Assembly (NCBI GenBank): GCA_036506175.1
Contig: DASXSE010000035.1
Span: 1-20,245 of the forward strand
Reading direction: 5' to 3'
Source: JAIBJP01 sp036506175
GTDB taxonomy: Bacteria; Actinomycetota; Thermoleophilia; Gaiellales; Gaiellaceae
Length of the DNA stretch: 20,245 bases
Both the position numbers and the translations under genes were made by a program. The notes under the pieces were generated by a model, which saw only the letters and a program-made list of their open reading frames with translations, made no database searches and was not told the origin of the DNA. Positions within the stretch are counted from its first letter, which is position 1. Each line of letters begins with the position of its first letter. Positions 1 to 7,116 of this stretch are shown piece after piece.

Positions 1-702
1 GAGCGGGGCGACCAGCCGCTGCCGCACCTGCTCATCGTGATCGACGAGCTCGCGGACATGATGATGGTCTCCCCGCAGGAGGTGGAGGACGCGGTCATCC
101 GCCTCGCGCAGAAGTCTCGCGCCGTTGGCATCCACCTCGTCCTCGCGACGCAGCGTCCTTCGGTCGACGTGATCACCGGGATGATCAAGGCCAACGTCCC
201 CTCCCGGATCGCCTTCGCCGTCTCCAGCCAGACGGACAGCCGCGTCATCCTCGACACCTCGGGCGCAGAAAGCTTGCTCGGCCAAGGCGACATGCTCTTC
301 AAGCCGCTCGGCACGTCGCGCCTCCAGAGAATCCAGGGCGCGTACGTCAGCGAAGAGGAGATCGCCCTCATCGTCGAGCAGTGCCGGGCGCAGCGCGGCC
401 AGGAGCTCGACGAATCCCTCCTCGAGGCGCCGAGCGCTCGGGAGCACGACGCCGAGGACGAGGACTTCGATCCCGACGAGGATCCGCTGCTCGAGCGGGC
501 GATCGAAGTCGTCGTGCAGACACAGACAGCATCCGTGTCGCTCATCCAGCGTCGCCTGCGGGTCGGTTACACCCGCGCCGGCCGCCTCATCGACATGCTC
601 GAGCGGCGTGGGATCATCTCGGGCTACGAAGGCTCGAAGCCGCGGCGCGTCCTCATCGGCGAGGGCGACCTCGAGCGCGTGCTGGCCGACGCCTCTCCCT
701 AA
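1..702 (+). CDS. ftsK: DNA translocase FtsK/SpoIIIE, C-terminal part (5' end outside window)
   Basis: This is the last 233 codons of an FtsK/SpoIIIE-type ATPase, open from base 1 with no start in the window. FtsK is a membrane-anchored hexameric pump that moves chromosome ends through the closing septum. The Walker B strand LLIVIDELADM is near residues 10-20. It is followed by the family blocks LAQKSRAVGIHLVLATQRP, IKANVPSRIAFAVSS and the LLGQGDMLF segment of the RecA-like motor. An acidic linker rich in Asp and Glu (about residues 138-158) leads to the C-terminal gamma winged helix (about 160-230), which in the family reads the polar KOPS/SRS DNA sequences. The winged helix is recognisable from RRLRVGYTRAGRLIDMLE and RRGIISGYEG. 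The gene stops at TAA with no clear terminator hairpin, and a 93-base gap separates it from the next start. The identification is secure; the N-terminal membrane part cannot be assessed here. Confidence 0.95.
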   Translation, partial: ERGDQPLPHLLIVIDELADMMMVSPQEVEDAVIRLAQKSRAVGIHLVLATQRPSVDVITGMIKANVPSRIAFAVSSQTDSRVILDTSGAESLLGQGDMLFKPLGTSRLQRIQGAYVSEEEIALIVEQCRAQRGQELDESLLEAPSAREHDAEDEDFDPDEDPLLERAIEVVVQTQTASVSLIQRRLRVGYTRAGRLIDMLERRGIISGYEGSKPRRVLIGEGDLERVLADASP

Positions 703-785
703 CCAACTCTCCGGCTGCGAGTCCTAGCTTTCGGGTCGTTGGACGGGTTAGCATCCGGCGATTCCAAACGGAGGAAGGGCGACAA

Positions 786-791
786 GGGAGG
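786..791 (+). promoter_or_regulatory. Ribosome binding site of the BMP lipoprotein gene
   Basis: The GGGAGG run lies 4 bases before GTG 796 and 10 bases before GTG 802. It rules out the longer reading from TTG 739, which has no comparable site and would put a charged 19-residue leader before the signal peptide. Confidence 0.6.
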
Positions 792-795
792 TTCC

Positions 796-1827
796 GTGAA
801 CGTGAAGCACAAGTGGCCGTGGCTTGCGGCCCTCCTGGCGGTGCTCGCGCTGCTGGTGGCCGCAGTCGGCTGCGGTGGCGGCGGCGGGACGACCACCGGT
901 GCGGCAGGAGCAGCTTCGACCGGCGGCGGCGAGAAGATCAAAGTCGGCCTCGTGACCGACATCGGCGGGCTGAACGACCGCGGGTTCAACTCGCTCGCGA
1001 ACAAGGGCCTGCAGGACGCCCAATCCCAGCTCGGCGTCGATGGCCGCGTGCTCGAGTCGAAGTCCGACGCCGACTACATCCCGAACCTCTCGGAATTCGG
1101 GGATCAGGGCTACGACCTGATCATCTCGGTCGGCTTCCTGATGACCGACGCGACCACGCAGGCGGCCAAGGCGTATCCGAACTCGAAGTTCGCGATCGTC
1201 GACTCGGCGTTCGATCCCCCGCTCGACAACGCGCAGGGACTCCTGTTCAAGGAGCAGGAGACCGGCTGTCTCGTCGGAGTCGTGGGCGCGCTCACCTCGA
1301 AGAGCGGCAACATCACGTGGGTCGGCGGCCAGAAGATCCCGCCCGTCGATCGCTTCATCGCCGGGTACCAGTTCTGCGCCAAGAAGGTGAAGCCGGACAT
1401 CAAGGTCTCCGGCTCCTACTCGCAGGACTTCGTCGACCAGGCCAAGTGCAAGGAGATCGCGCTCGACCAGATCTCCAAGGGCTCCGACGTCGTGTTCCAG
1501 GTGGCCGGTGGCTGCGGTCTCGGCGCGCTGGACGCGGCGAAGGAGAAGAGCGTCTGGGGTATCGGCGTGGACGCCGACCAGTCGTTCCTCGGCAGCCACA
1601 TCCTCACCAGCGCGGTCAAGCGCGTGGACGTGGCCGTGTTCAAGACGATCGAGGCGGTTCAGAAGGGCCAGGCGATCGGTGGGGGCATCACGACCTTCGG
1701 CCTCAAGGACGACGGCGTCGGGCTCGGCACCGTGAGCTCGGAAGTCCCGCAGGACGTCCTCGACCAGGTCGACCAGATCAAGCAGCAGATCCTCAACGGA
1801 TCTCTCCAGATCCCCGACACGCTGTAA
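796..1827 (+). CDS. BMP-family substrate-binding lipoprotein of a nucleoside-type ABC importer
   Basis: This is a 343-residue solute-binding lipoprotein of the Bmp/Med (PF02608-type) family, whose characterised members (BmpA, PnrA, RnsB) bind purine nucleosides. The start was chosen at GTG 796, just after a GGGAGG site. The N-terminus is NVKHKW, then a hydrophobic stretch ending in the lipobox AAVGC with lipidated Cys26, then a Gly/Thr/Ser-rich tether. The mature domain opens with IKVGLVTDIGGLNDRGFN, where the family keeps the D-x-G-x-x-D-x-x-F-N signature. It continues with YDLIISVGFLMTDAT, AGYQFCAKK and WGIGVDADQ, all typical of this periplasmic-binding fold. The ATPase and two permeases follow directly, so this should be the receptor of that importer. 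The exact ligand cannot be read from sequence. A weak TAGCAT (749-754) could be a -10 box, but I saw no convincing -35 element. Confidence 0.9.
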   Translation: MNVKHKWPWLAALLAVLALLVAAVGCGGGGGTTTGAAGAASTGGGEKIKVGLVTDIGGLNDRGFNSLANKGLQDAQSQLGVDGRVLESKSDADYIPNLSEFGDQGYDLIISVGFLMTDATTQAAKAYPNSKFAIVDSAFDPPLDNAQGLLFKEQETGCLVGVVGALTSKSGNITWVGGQKIPPVDRFIAGYQFCAKKVKPDIKVSGSYSQDFVDQAKCKEIALDQISKGSDVVFQVAGGCGLGALDAAKEKSVWGIGVDADQSFLGSHILTSAVKRVDVAVFKTIEAVQKGQAIGGGITTFGLKDDGVGLGTVSSEVPQDVLDQVDQIKQQILNGSLQIPDTL

Positions 1828-1839
1828 CGAGAACGGACC

Positions 1840-1868
1840 GTAGGGGCGGGGCTTGGCCCCGCCCCTAC
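1840..1868 (+). other. Perfect 13-bp hairpin between receptor and ATPase genes
   Basis: The arms GTAGGGGCGGGGC (1840-1852) and GCCCCGCCCCTAC (1856-1868) are exact reverse complements around a TTG loop. No T-run follows, so it is not a classical intrinsic terminator. In binding-protein transporter operons, such hairpins can stabilise the upstream mRNA and lower expression of downstream subunits. A dispersed REP-like palindrome is an alternative. The structure is seen directly; both roles are inference. Confidence 0.7.
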
Positions 1869-1882
1869 AATCCCCCGCACAC

Positions 1883-3409
1883 ATGGCCGACGCTCCCCTC
1901 CTCGAGCTGAAGGGCATCACCAAGCGGTTCCCGGGGATCGTCGCCAACGACCACGTCGATTTCGACCTTGCGCCCGGCGAGGTGCATGCGCTGCTCGGCG
2001 AGAACGGCGCCGGCAAGTCGACGCTGATGAACATCCTCTACGGGCTCTACCACCCCGATGAAGGGGAGATCCGCCTGCGCGGCAAGCCGGTGCGCATCAG
2101 CTCGCCGCGGGAGGCAATCGACCTCGGCATCGGCATGGTGCACCAGCACTTCATGCTCATTCCGGTGATGACGGTGGCGGAGAACATAGTCCTCCACGCC
2201 GAGCCCCACACCGGGCCGTTTCTGGACATCGACGAGGCCAACGACCGTGTGCGGGAGATCTCGAAGCAGTTCGGGCTCGACGTGCGGCCGGACGCGCGCG
2301 TCGAGTCGATCTCGGTCGGCATGCAGCAGCGCGTCGAGATCCTCAAGGCGCTCTATCGAGGCGCGGAGATCCTCATCCTCGACGAGCCGACGGCCGTGCT
2401 CACGCCGCAAGAAGCGCAGGAGCTCTTCGAGATCCTCGAGTCGCTGAAGGCGGAGGGGAAGTCGATCATCTTCATCAGCCACAAGCTCAACGAGGTGCTC
2501 GAGATCGCCGAGCGCATCACCGTGCTCCGTCGCGGGAAGACGATCGAGACGGTGCCGAAAGCCGGAGCGACCGAGGCGGGCTTGGCGAAACTCATGGTCG
2601 GGCGCGAAGTGCTCCTCCGCGTCGAGAAGCGTCCTGCCGACCCGCAGGGGATCCTCCTCGACGTGCAGGACCTGCATGTGCGCGACGAGCGCGACCTCGA
2701 AACGGTCCGAGGCGTGTCGTTCCAGGTGAAGGCCGGCGAGATCGTCGGCATCGCAGGCGTGGACGGCAACGGCCAGAGCCAGCTCATCGACGCCATCACA
2801 GGCCTACGCCGTCCCGACAGCGGGCGGGTGATCGTCGCCGGCAAGGACGTCACGCGCGAGGCCGCGCGAGAGTGCCTCGACGCGGGCGTCGGGCACATTC
2901 CGGAGGACCGGCAGGTGCGAGGCCTCGTGCTCGACTTCACGCTTGCGGAGAACCTCGCCCTCCACGATTACCGGAAGGAGCCAGACTCTAAGTGGGGCTG
3001 GCTGTTCCCCAGCCGGATGGTCTCCCGGGGCCGGAAGCTCCTTTCGGAGTTCGACGTGCGAGGCGGGGGCCCGCAGACGCTCGCGGCGTCGCTTTCAGGC
3101 GGGAACCAGCAGAAAGTCGTGGTCGCGCGCGAGGTCGCTCGCAACCCCCGGGTCCTCGTTGCCGCCCAGCCGACGCGCGGGCTCGACGTGGGGGCGATCG
3201 AGTTCGTGCACCGCCGGCTGATCGAGGAGCGGGGCGAAAGCCGCGCGATCCTGCTCGTCTCGTTCGAGCTCGACGAGATCCTTTCGCTCTCGGACCGGAT
3301 CCTCGTCATCTACGAAGGCGAGATCGTCGCCGAGTTCACGCCGGACGTCTCCGAGGAAGAGATCGGCATCGCCATGGTCGGCGGGCGGCGCGACAGGACG
3401 GCCGCCTAG
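1883..3409 (+). CDS. ABC importer ATPase with two nucleotide-binding domains (nucleoside/sugar type)
   Basis: This 508-residue protein is a tandem ATPase like YufO/NupA and RbsA, which drives import through the two permeases encoded next. NBD1 is complete: Walker A GENGAGKST (39-47), Q-loop Gln88 in VHQHF, a variant signature SVGMQQR (144-150), Walker B ILILDEP (163-169) and switch His200 in FISHKL. NBD2 is degenerate in the way usual for this family. Its P-loop reads GVDGNGQSQ (292-300) and lacks the GK[ST] core. The signature SLSGGNQQK (403-411) is intact. The Walker B region VLVAAQPTRGLDVG (425-438) has Gln where the catalytic Glu normally sits, and SFELDEI replaces the switch His. ATP is therefore probably hydrolysed at only one site. 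ATG 1883 is preferred over TTG 1853, which lies in the hairpin loop and would add ten unrelated residues. The stop overlaps the next GTG by one base. Confidence 0.95.
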   Translation: MADAPLLELKGITKRFPGIVANDHVDFDLAPGEVHALLGENGAGKSTLMNILYGLYHPDEGEIRLRGKPVRISSPREAIDLGIGMVHQHFMLIPVMTVAENIVLHAEPHTGPFLDIDEANDRVREISKQFGLDVRPDARVESISVGMQQRVEILKALYRGAEILILDEPTAVLTPQEAQELFEILESLKAEGKSIIFISHKLNEVLEIAERITVLRRGKTIETVPKAGATEAGLAKLMVGREVLLRVEKRPADPQGILLDVQDLHVRDERDLETVRGVSFQVKAGEIVGIAGVDGNGQSQLIDAITGLRRPDSGRVIVAGKDVTREAARECLDAGVGHIPEDRQVRGLVLDFTLAENLALHDYRKEPDSKWGWLFPSRMVSRGRKLLSEFDVRGGGPQTLAASLSGGNQQKVVVAREVARNPRVLVAAQPTRGLDVGAIEFVHRRLIEERGESRAILLVSFELDEILSLSDRILVIYEGEIVAEFTPDVSEEEIGIAMVGGRRDRTAA

Positions 3410-4614
3410 TGGCAGCAGACGCACCAGAGCCGCGCGAGCCGGAGTCGACAGGCTTCGCGGCGGCAACCGCCTTCTACGAGCGCGCCGGAGGCCTGCTCGT
3501 CCCGGTCGCGGCTGCCGCGCTCGCTTTCTTCGTGGGCGGGCTCGTCGTTCTCGCCACGGGCGCGAACCCGTTCAGCGCCTACAGGGAGATCTTCAACGGG
3601 ACGGGCCTCGTGTGGTTCTTCAAGCCCCCCTGGGACCCGCATTCGCACGACTTTGCCAACCTCCAGCAGACGCTGCTGATCACGACGCCGCTGATCCTCA
3701 CGGCACTGGCGGTTGCGTTCGCCTTCCGCTGCGGCATGTTCAACATCGGCGGACAGGGCCAGTACTGGGTCGGGCTGATGTTTGCCCTGTACTTCGGGCT
3801 CCATTTCGACGGACTGCCTCGCCCGCTCCACATTCTGCTTTGCTGCCTCGCGGCGATCGTGGGCGGCTCGATCTGGGGCGGCATCGCCGGGATCCTCAAG
3901 GCGACGGTCGGGGCCCACGAAGTCATCTCGACGATCATGCTGAACTGGATAGCGATCTGGACCGGACGCTGGCTCGTCGAGCTGGGCGGGCCCCTGCAGG
4001 GGAGCGAACCGGCCGTGCCGCGCTCCGATGACATCGCCGACTCGGCCAAGCTCTGGCCGATCGGGACCGGCCTCCAGCCGCTCCATTCGGGGATCTTCAT
4101 CGCGCTCTTCGCGCTCGTCGTCTACCACGTCGTCCTCAACCGGACGACGCTCGGATACGAGGTGCGCGCCGTCGGGTTCAACCCCGAGGCCGCGCGCTAC
4201 GGGGGCATCTCGGTGCGCAAGAACTACTTCTTGGCGTTGGCGATCTCAGGAGCCTTCGCCGGCCTCGCCGGCTCGATGGACATGCTCGGCTGGAAGTTCC
4301 ACGTGGCAGAGAACGACTTCCCGATCGGGGTGGTCGGGTACACCGGCATCGCGGTCGCCCTCCTCGGGCGGAACAAGGCAGTCGGGATCCTCTTGGCGGC
4401 GCTTCTCTTCGGCGCGCTCCAGGTCGGAACCTCGCCCCGGCAGCTCAACCCAGACGTCTTCAACCCGGAGCTCGCGACGAACCTCTCGACGATCATCCAG
4501 GCGCTGATCATTCTCTTCGTCGGAGCGGAACTCCTCATCATCTACATCTGGCGGGCGAGAGGGCGGGTCGGCTTTGCCGGGCCTGGACGCGCAGAACCGG
4601 AGCTGAAGACGTGA
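3409..4614 (+). CDS. ABC importer permease 1 (YufP/NupB-like)
   Basis: This 401-residue inner-membrane permease belongs to the branched-chain amino acid/ribose-type BPD_transp_2 family. The start GTG 3409 overlaps the ATPase stop as TAGTG, so translation is probably coupled. A hydrophilic leader of about 25 residues precedes the first membrane segment (about 28-50). Family hallmarks are FRCGMFNIGGQGQYWVG (107-122), the cytoplasmic loop GAHEVISTIMLNWIA that contacts the ATPase, and TLGYEVRAVGFNPEAARYGG with the following LALAISGAFAGLAG helix. About eight to ten hydrophobic segments can be seen. The longer open frame upstream, inside the ATPase gene, is Arg/Pro-rich and is not protein-like. The next permease begins within the stop codon of this gene (GTGA). 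Together with the BMP lipoprotein the context points to nucleoside import. Family assignment is firm and substrate is inferred. Confidence 0.93.
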   Translation: MAADAPEPREPESTGFAAATAFYERAGGLLVPVAAAALAFFVGGLVVLATGANPFSAYREIFNGTGLVWFFKPPWDPHSHDFANLQQTLLITTPLILTALAVAFAFRCGMFNIGGQGQYWVGLMFALYFGLHFDGLPRPLHILLCCLAAIVGGSIWGGIAGILKATVGAHEVISTIMLNWIAIWTGRWLVELGGPLQGSEPAVPRSDDIADSAKLWPIGTGLQPLHSGIFIALFALVVYHVVLNRTTLGYEVRAVGFNPEAARYGGISVRKNYFLALAISGAFAGLAGSMDMLGWKFHVAENDFPIGVVGYTGIAVALLGRNKAVGILLAALLFGALQVGTSPRQLNPDVFNPELATNLSTIIQALIILFVGAELLIIYIWRARGRVGFAGPGRAEPELKT

Positions 4615-5843
4615 GCGTCGCCGAACAACCCGTCCGGCAGGATTGGACCGCCCGCATGCGGCGGCTCGGCCATGCGCATTCCGTCGGGATCGCCGGGATT
4701 GTCCTCGCCGTCCTCGCCTTTTGGTTCGCGCTGCCCCCCTGGACGATCCAATCGGTCGCGGTTCCGCTCGCGCTCGCGATCGCGGCGGCTATCGCCGGGA
4801 TCTGGGCCCTATCCCGCGGAGAGCGACGGGTCGGCGCCTGGGCGATCGGGCTCGCTGTCGTCTGCACCGCCGGCGCCGTCTGGGCGCAGGGCCACTCCGT
4901 TGACGCGCTCCAGGGGGTGTTCGGGGTCAGCCTCCTCGCCGCTACGCTTCGCGCGGCCACGCCGTTGACCTTCGCCGCGATCGGAGGGATCTTCTCCGAG
5001 CGCTCCGGCGTCGTGAACATCGGCCTCGAGGGGATGATGCTCTCGGGCGCGTTCTTCGGCATCGCAGTGGTCGGCTGGACGGGGCAGTGGGAGCTCGGGA
5101 TCTTCGCGGCGATGGCCGCGGGCGGCCTGCTCGCCCTCATCCACGCGTTCTTCTCCATCCACCTACGGGCGGACCAGATCGTGAGCGGATTTGCGATCAA
5201 CTTCCTCGCGCTAGGCCTGACCGGCTACCTCTTCCGCTCGATCTACGGCACGAAGGGGACGCCCGAGCTCGAAGAGCGGATCCCGGACGTCTCCGTGCCG
5301 ATCCTGCGCGACATCCCATACGTGAAGGACGTCATCGGCGACATGAACCTCATGATCTGGATGGCGATCCTGCTCGTCATCGTCGCGTCGATCGTCATCT
5401 TCAAGACGCCGCTCGGGCTGCGGCTTCGGTCGGTCGGCGAGCATCCGAAAGCGGCCGATACCGTCGGCATCTCGGTCTTCGGCATCCGCTACGGGGCGGT
5501 CGTCGCCTCGGGCATGCTCGCCGCTCTTGGCGGCGCCTACCTCTCGTTCGGCTTCGGCGGCAGCTTCAACGAGAACATGACGCAGGGGAAGGGCTACATC
5601 GGCCTTGCCGCGATGATCGCCGGCAATTGGAGGCCCTTCCCGGCCTTCACCGTCTGCCTCCTCTTCGGGTTCTCCGACGGGCTCGGGCGCCGGCTGCAAG
5701 GATCCGACCTCCTGCCGGACGTCGTCTCCTCGCCGAACCTTCTCTCCACGCTCCCCTACGTATTCGTCCTCGTCGCCCTCGTCGGCATCATCGGGCGCTC
5801 TCGGCCGCCGGCGGCTGTCGGTCGGCCGTACGCAAAGCAGTAG
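4611..5843 (+). CDS. ABC importer permease 2 (YufQ/NupC-like) with N-terminal membrane extension
   Basis: This 410-residue partner permease of the same family begins at GTG 4611, which shares four bases with the previous stop. The core begins near residue 105 with LRAATPLTFAAIGGIFSERS and GVVNIGLEGMMLSGAFFG. The ATPase-facing loop LRADQIVSGFAINFLALG and the segment TPLGLRLRSVGEHPKAADTV follow. The first 95 residues are extra compared with the roughly 300-320-residue minimal members of the family. They contain three more hydrophobic segments (about 24-40, 48-66 and 74-92). Such extensions also occur in actinobacterial relatives, so this is probably lineage-specific and not a new fusion. It should form the translocation channel as a heterodimer with permease 1. 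Confidence 0.93.
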   Translation: MSVAEQPVRQDWTARMRRLGHAHSVGIAGIVLAVLAFWFALPPWTIQSVAVPLALAIAAAIAGIWALSRGERRVGAWAIGLAVVCTAGAVWAQGHSVDALQGVFGVSLLAATLRAATPLTFAAIGGIFSERSGVVNIGLEGMMLSGAFFGIAVVGWTGQWELGIFAAMAAGGLLALIHAFFSIHLRADQIVSGFAINFLALGLTGYLFRSIYGTKGTPELEERIPDVSVPILRDIPYVKDVIGDMNLMIWMAILLVIVASIVIFKTPLGLRLRSVGEHPKAADTVGISVFGIRYGAVVASGMLAALGGAYLSFGFGGSFNENMTQGKGYIGLAAMIAGNWRPFPAFTVCLLFGFSDGLGRRLQGSDLLPDVVSSPNLLSTLPYVFVLVALVGIIGRSRPPAAVGRPYAKQ

Positions 5844-5846
5844 CCC

Positions 5847-6173
5847 ATGGGGAATTCCAGGGCGGTGTGGGCCTTCGTGGTGGCCGTGCTTTCGCTGGCG
5901 CTCCTGGCCGGCGCGGCTGCGGGCGCGCGTCTCTCGAGCAAGATCGGGCTCGTCGAGGCGGTCCCCGCGGTCCCGGTGGCTTTGCTTCTCGCCGTCATCT
6001 CGCTCTCGATGGCTCGACGGGCGCGTTTCGAGCACCAGCGGACGCTTGGGCGTACAGGCGGATCGGGACTGATCCTTGCCGCTCGCGGAGTCGGGATGGT
6101 TGCGCTTATAGTGGCCGCCACGGCCTCGCTGGCGCTGGCCGTATTCGCCGTCTTGACCCTCGCGCTGGACTAG
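5847..6173 (+). CDS. Small three-helix membrane protein of unknown function
   Basis: This 108-residue protein begins three bases after the permease 2 stop and is probably the last gene of the transporter operon. Hydrophobic segments lie at about 8-28, 37-55 and 79-105. A basic cytoplasmic loop (MARRARFEHQRTLGRTGGSG, 55-74) separates the second and third. The arrangement resembles small DUF4190-like actinobacterial membrane proteins, which have no assigned function. I recognise no catalytic motif. No clear ribosome site precedes ATG 5847, which fits translational coupling. The longer overlapping open frame from 5087 to 6370 is a shadow of permease 2 and this gene. Whether it helps the transporter or is merely adjacent cannot be decided. 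Confidence 0.75.
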   Translation: MGNSRAVWAFVVAVLSLALLAGAAAGARLSSKIGLVEAVPAVPVALLLAVISLSMARRARFEHQRTLGRTGGSGLILAARGVGMVALIVAATASLALAVFAVLTLALD

Positions 6174-6357
6174 TGGTCTCCCCCGTAAGTACTGTTGTCC
6201 CCCTCATCGGCTGCAAACCGTCGCAGGCCTGTGCCCTCGGTCGGCCCCATACAGCGTATGCGGCCTTCCTGCGTCCTTGGCCTGCTGGGTTTGCGCCGCT
6301 GAGCGGGGAAAGGACTCACGGGCGAGACCACCCTATGCCGTTAGACTCCCGGGTTCC
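6174..6357 (+). other. Spacer between the transporter operon and the rodZ-recA run
   Basis: No convincing gene is visible in these 184 bases. TAGACT (6342-6347) fits a TANNNT -10 box about ten bases before the next start GTG, which would give a very short leader, but no -35 match is evident. I saw no strong terminator hairpin after the transporter operon and no GAAC-N4-GTTC SOS-type operator. Confidence 0.35.
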
Positions 6358-7116
6358 GTGTTCGAGATAGGCAACAGCCTGCGCGAAGCGCGTCTTCGCC
6401 AGGGGTTTGAGTTGCCCCGGGTGGAAGCGGACACGAAGATCCGAGCGAAGTATCTTCGGGCACTCGAGGACGAGCGTTTCGACGTCCTCCCAGGCGACAC
6501 GTACGTCAAGGGCTTCCTGCGCACTTATGCGGAATACCTGGGTCTCGACGGTCAGCTCTACGTGGACGAATACAACTCCCGCTTCGCCCGCGAGGAGGAG
6601 TTTCCCGTGGCCTCACCCGCCGCGCGGAGGCCGAGACCGAAGCGAATGGAGTCGAACTTCATCGTCGTTGCGCTTGCGGGGATCGTGGCTGTGACGATCC
6701 TGGTCGTCGTCGCGTGGAAGTTCGGCTCGGGCGGCACGAACACCGCGGACGTTGTCCCGGGCAGCGACCTCGTCGGCACGACGCCTGCTTCGGGGAGCCA
6801 GGGGACGACGAGCACCGCCTCGACGCCGCCGACGGCGCCGAAGCCCAAGCTCGCCAAGCTTGCGCTGACTGCGGTCGGCGGAGACTGCTGGATACAGGTT
6901 CGCGCCCGCTCAGCCACAGGCCGCTTGCTCTACGAAGGCACGGTGCAGCAGGGCCAAACGCAGCGCTTCACGAGGTGGAATCGCCTCTGGGTCCAGTTGG
7001 GCGCGCCCGCGTATCTCGTCGCGAAGCTGAACGGCCACCAGGTCAGGCACTTCCCGACCGCACCGTCGATCGTGGTGGTGACGGCGAAGGGCGTCCGCAC
7101 GATCTCCAGGGCTTGA
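6358..7116 (+). CDS. rodZ: RodZ-like helix-turn-helix membrane protein (HTH_25 + TM + DUF4115-like)
   Basis: This 252-residue protein has the RodZ layout. A cytoplasmic Cro/cI-like helix-turn-helix of the HTH_25 type covers about residues 3-77 (GNSLREARLRQGFELPRVEA, KYLRALEDERFDVLPG, YVKGFLRTYAEYLGLD). A basic juxtamembrane stretch and one transmembrane helix (about 101-121) follow. Then come a Thr/Ser/Pro-rich linker and an extracytoplasmic beta domain (about 165-252, starting LALTAVGGDCWIQVRA), as in the RodZ C-terminal DUF4115 region. RodZ links MreB to the cell-elongation machinery. I see no mreB nearby, so the morphogenetic role is inferred from architecture alone. GTG 6358 puts the helix-turn-helix at the N-terminus; the upstream in-frame leader from 6277 is unlike the family. 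The stop overlaps the TTG start of cinA. Confidence 0.82.
   Translation: MFEIGNSLREARLRQGFELPRVEADTKIRAKYLRALEDERFDVLPGDTYVKGFLRTYAEYLGLDGQLYVDEYNSRFAREEEFPVASPAARRPRPKRMESNFIVVALAGIVAVTILVVVAWKFGSGGTNTADVVPGSDLVGTTPASGSQGTTSTASTPPTAPKPKLAKLALTAVGGDCWIQVRARSATGRLLYEGTVQQGQTQRFTRWNRLWVQLGAPAYLVAKLNGHQVRHFPTAPSIVVVTAKGVRTISRA

Noticed and set aside
748..2034. 428-codon minus-strand frame across the BMP lipoprotein gene
   Set aside because: It runs through the intergenic hairpin and opposes two well-supported genes. Composition is that of a GC-rich shadow.
2710..3270. Degenerate second ATPase domain as a loss-of-function signal
   Set aside because: The missing GK[ST] and Gln in place of the catalytic Glu are usual for the C-terminal half of RbsA/YufO-type ATPases.
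5087..6370. 427-codon + frame over permease 2 and the small membrane gene
   Set aside because: It is an Arg-rich alternative frame of two membrane-protein genes and lacks hydrophobic segments or motifs.
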